Part shown: positions 7,477 through 8,677 of the stretch, in pieces
How positions within the stretch are numbered: the first letter of the stretch is position 1
Layout: the number at the start of each line of letters is the position of its first letter
Assembly: GCA_026415275.1 (NCBI GenBank)
Contig: JAOAHK010000033.1
Span: 1-8,677 of the forward strand
DNA length: 8,677 nt
Direction: 5' to 3'
DNA from: Anaerolineales bacterium
Lineage (GTDB): Bacteria > Chloroflexota > Anaerolineae > Anaerolineales > UBA4823
Made by a program: the position numbers and the translations under genes
The notes under the pieces: model-generated
Databases searched by the model: none
The model's input: only the letters and a program-made list of their open reading frames with translations
What the model was told of the DNA's origin: nothing

Positions 7477-8082
7477 CTAATCTTCTGTGCTTTCTCCACG
7501 TTCCCAACGCACAAAACGGCGGATGACAATGTTTTCGCCCATCGCTGCGATATTTTGTAAGAGCAATTGTTGGATGGTGAGGTTTTCATCGCGGATATAG
7601 GGTTGGCGTAAGAGACAAACCTCATCTTTAAATTTCTCAATCCGACCATCTACGATTTTGTCAACCACTGCTTCAGGTTTGCCCTCTTCTAAAGCACGGG
7701 CTCTGGCAATTTGTCGTTCGTGCTCTAGCACTTCTTCGGGGATGTCGCTCTCGCGGATATAGCGCGGCGCCGCTGCAGCGATTTGCAGGGCGATTTCGTG
7801 GGCAAAATTGCGGAAAGGTTCAGAGCGGGCGACAAAATCCGTTTCGCAATTGACTTCGACCATCACGCCGACACGACCGCCACCATGCGAATAGAGTTCC
7901 AAGATACCTTCAGAAGCCTGACGATCGGCGCGTTTAGCAGCCGTAGCCAGTCCTTTCTCCCGGAGGAGATCAACCGCTTTTTTGAAATCGCCATTGGCTT
8001 GTTCTAAGGCTTTGCGGCATTCTAAAATACCCACACCCGTCGCTTCGCGTAATTCTTTGATTTGTTCCGTTGTGATCGCCAT
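7477..8082 (-). CDS. tsf: Elongation factor Ts, short form
   Basis: EF-Ts catalyses GDP release from EF-Tu during translation. The N-terminal UBA-like domain carries LREATGVGILECRKAL (11-26), and the core has the EF-Tu-contacting TDFVAR (81-86). At 201 residues it is much shorter than the 283-residue E. coli protein; it is the compact form with a reduced core, as in Thermus, cyanobacteria and Chloroflexota. The end of the core reads EVCLLRQPYIRD (154-165) followed by GENIVIRRFVRWERG (182-196). The ATG at 8082-8080 lies only 2 bases after the rpsB stop codon, so translation is likely coupled to rpsB. A terminator-like hairpin follows its stop codon. Confidence 0.97.
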   Translation of the reverse strand: MAITTEQIKELREATGVGILECRKALEQANGDFKKAVDLLREKGLATAAKRADRQASEGILELYSHGGGRVGVMVEVNCETDFVARSEPFRNFAHEIALQIAAAAPRYIRESDIPEEVLEHERQIARARALEEGKPEAVVDKIVDGRIEKFKDEVCLLRQPYIRDENLTIQQLLLQNIAAMGENIVIRRFVRWERGESTED

Positions 8083-8084
8083 AA

Positions 8085-8677
8085 TTATTCCTCGTCCTCA
8101 TCTTCAAAGTCTTCATCATCTTCGCGGTCAGAACGTCCGCGGGATCTTTCCTCTTCTTCATCAGTGCCCCAATCAATGTCATAGACATCTTCATCGGGTT
8201 CACCGAAAACATCCTCGTCCAAAGGAGCTTTAATCCGCCCACTGATCTTTGCCAGCGTGGCTTCACCGAGCAATTCCTCATCGGAAAGCTCTTCTTCTTC
8301 TGCCATGGGCATCGATACCAGCGCTTCCTCGGGCATTTCTTTGCGCAGCGCTTTGCCTTCGATCGCTGCATCGGCGATCTTTGAGACAACCAACTTGATG
8401 GCGCGAATAGCGTCATCGTTGGAGGGGATGACGTAATCTACGTTGGTTGGGTCGCAGTTCGTATCTACCATGGCGATTACAGGGATATTGAGCAAATTGG
8501 CTTCGTGGATCGCTGTCGCTTCGCGATGCACATCGACCACAAAAACCAGCTCTGGCAAGCGCACCATCTGGCGCACTCCACCTAAAAGAACCTCTAATCT
8601 TTCGATTTTGCGGTTCAGAACCAAGATCTCTTTTTTGGTCAGGCGACCAAATTCGCCCTTATCGCGCATCCGTTCCA
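8085..8677 (-). CDS. rpsB: 30S ribosomal protein S2, 3' part, with a long acidic C-terminal extension
   Basis: S2 binds the small ribosomal subunit and is needed for S1 association in many bacteria. The gene enters from the right edge, so the N-terminal part is missing; an internal ATG at 8669 is not the start. Counting from that methionine, typical S2 sequence includes RLTKKEILVLNR (9-20), LPELVFVVD (38-46), IPVIAMVDTNCDP (62-74) and IPSNDDAIRAI (81-91), ending near AAIEGKAL (101-108). About 88 further residues then follow that ordinary S2 proteins lack. They contain patches such as AEEEELSDEEL and a terminal stretch (181-194) in which 12 of 14 residues are Asp or Glu. The frame is intact through the extension to TAA at 8087-8085, so it is part of the protein. 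It is the first visible gene of rpsB-tsf-pyrH. Confidence 0.97.
   Translation of the reverse strand, partial: ERMRDKGEFGRLTKKEILVLNRKIERLEVLLGGVRQMVRLPELVFVVDVHREATAIHEANLLNIPVIAMVDTNCDPTNVDYVIPSNDDAIRAIKLVVSKIADAAIEGKALRKEMPEEALVSMPMAEEEELSDEELLGEATLAKISGRIKAPLDEDVFGEPDEDVYDIDWGTDEEEERSRGRSDREDDEDFEDEDEE
8088..8093 (-). promoter_or_regulatory. tsf ribosome binding site encoded by the last two Glu codons of rpsB
   Basis: On the minus strand GAGGAA, the final two sense codons of rpsB, lies just before the rpsB TAA, with the tsf ATG 5 bases after it (7 bases from the GAGG core). The end of the acidic tail of S2 therefore doubles as the Shine-Dalgarno sequence for tsf. Confidence 0.75.

Noticed and set aside
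7970..8416. 148-codon minus-strand open frame across the rpsB/tsf junction
   Set aside because: It is out of frame with both rpsB and tsf, which are firmly identified. Its Lys/Met/Arg-rich composition is an artefact of reading acidic-tail codons in another frame.

Overview
The window looks like a piece of a bacterial chromosome with two gene blocks transcribed toward each other. They converge in a short gap at 6583-6702. The minus-strand block carries core genes in the order rpsB-tsf-pyrH. The short EF-Ts (201 aa) and its sequence style, for example the region around EVCLLRQPYIRD, remind me of Chloroflexota (Anaerolineae or Chloroflexus-like). Moderate GC content and an abundance of amine-methyltransferase homologues would fit an anaerobic member of that phylum. 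This assignment comes from memory of family sequences, not from a search.

Plus strand, 1-6582: five co-directional genes with short gaps or an overlap, probably one catabolic operon whose beginning lies upstream. In order they are: (1) the 3' part of a fused two-domain ATPase of a peptide/nickel-type (Opp/Dpp) ABC importer; (2) a PLP enzyme of the Cys/Met metabolism family (gamma-lyase / O-acetylhomoserine sulfhydrylase type) with altered active-site positions; (3) a fold-type II PLP enzyme of the threonine dehydratase/serine racemase group, without an ACT domain; (4) an Asp/Glu/hydantoin racemase superfamily protein with both expected cysteines; (5) an MttB-superfamily (COG5598) methyltransferase with no in-frame amber codon, so not the pyrrolysine type. 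Together they suggest import of a small amino-acid-like or peptide-like compound, its demethylation, stereochemical adjustment and deamination or side-chain elimination. The substrate cannot be read from the sequence.

Minus strand, 8677-6703: the 3' part of rpsB with an unusually long, very acidic C-terminal extension, then tsf two bases downstream, then pyrH 54 bases after tsf. The tsf-pyrH gap holds a perfect 10-bp stem followed by a T-rich run, an intrinsic-terminator-like element just before the pyrH ribosome binding site. The frr gene, which often follows pyrH in bacteria, is not there; the accessory operon abuts the core block instead.

No tRNA, rRNA, CRISPR array, insertion sequence or phage gene is visible. 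The most interesting material is the five-gene accessory operon with its combination of diverged PLP enzymes, a racemase and a non-Pyl MttB homologue, followed by the terminator-like element inside the core operon.
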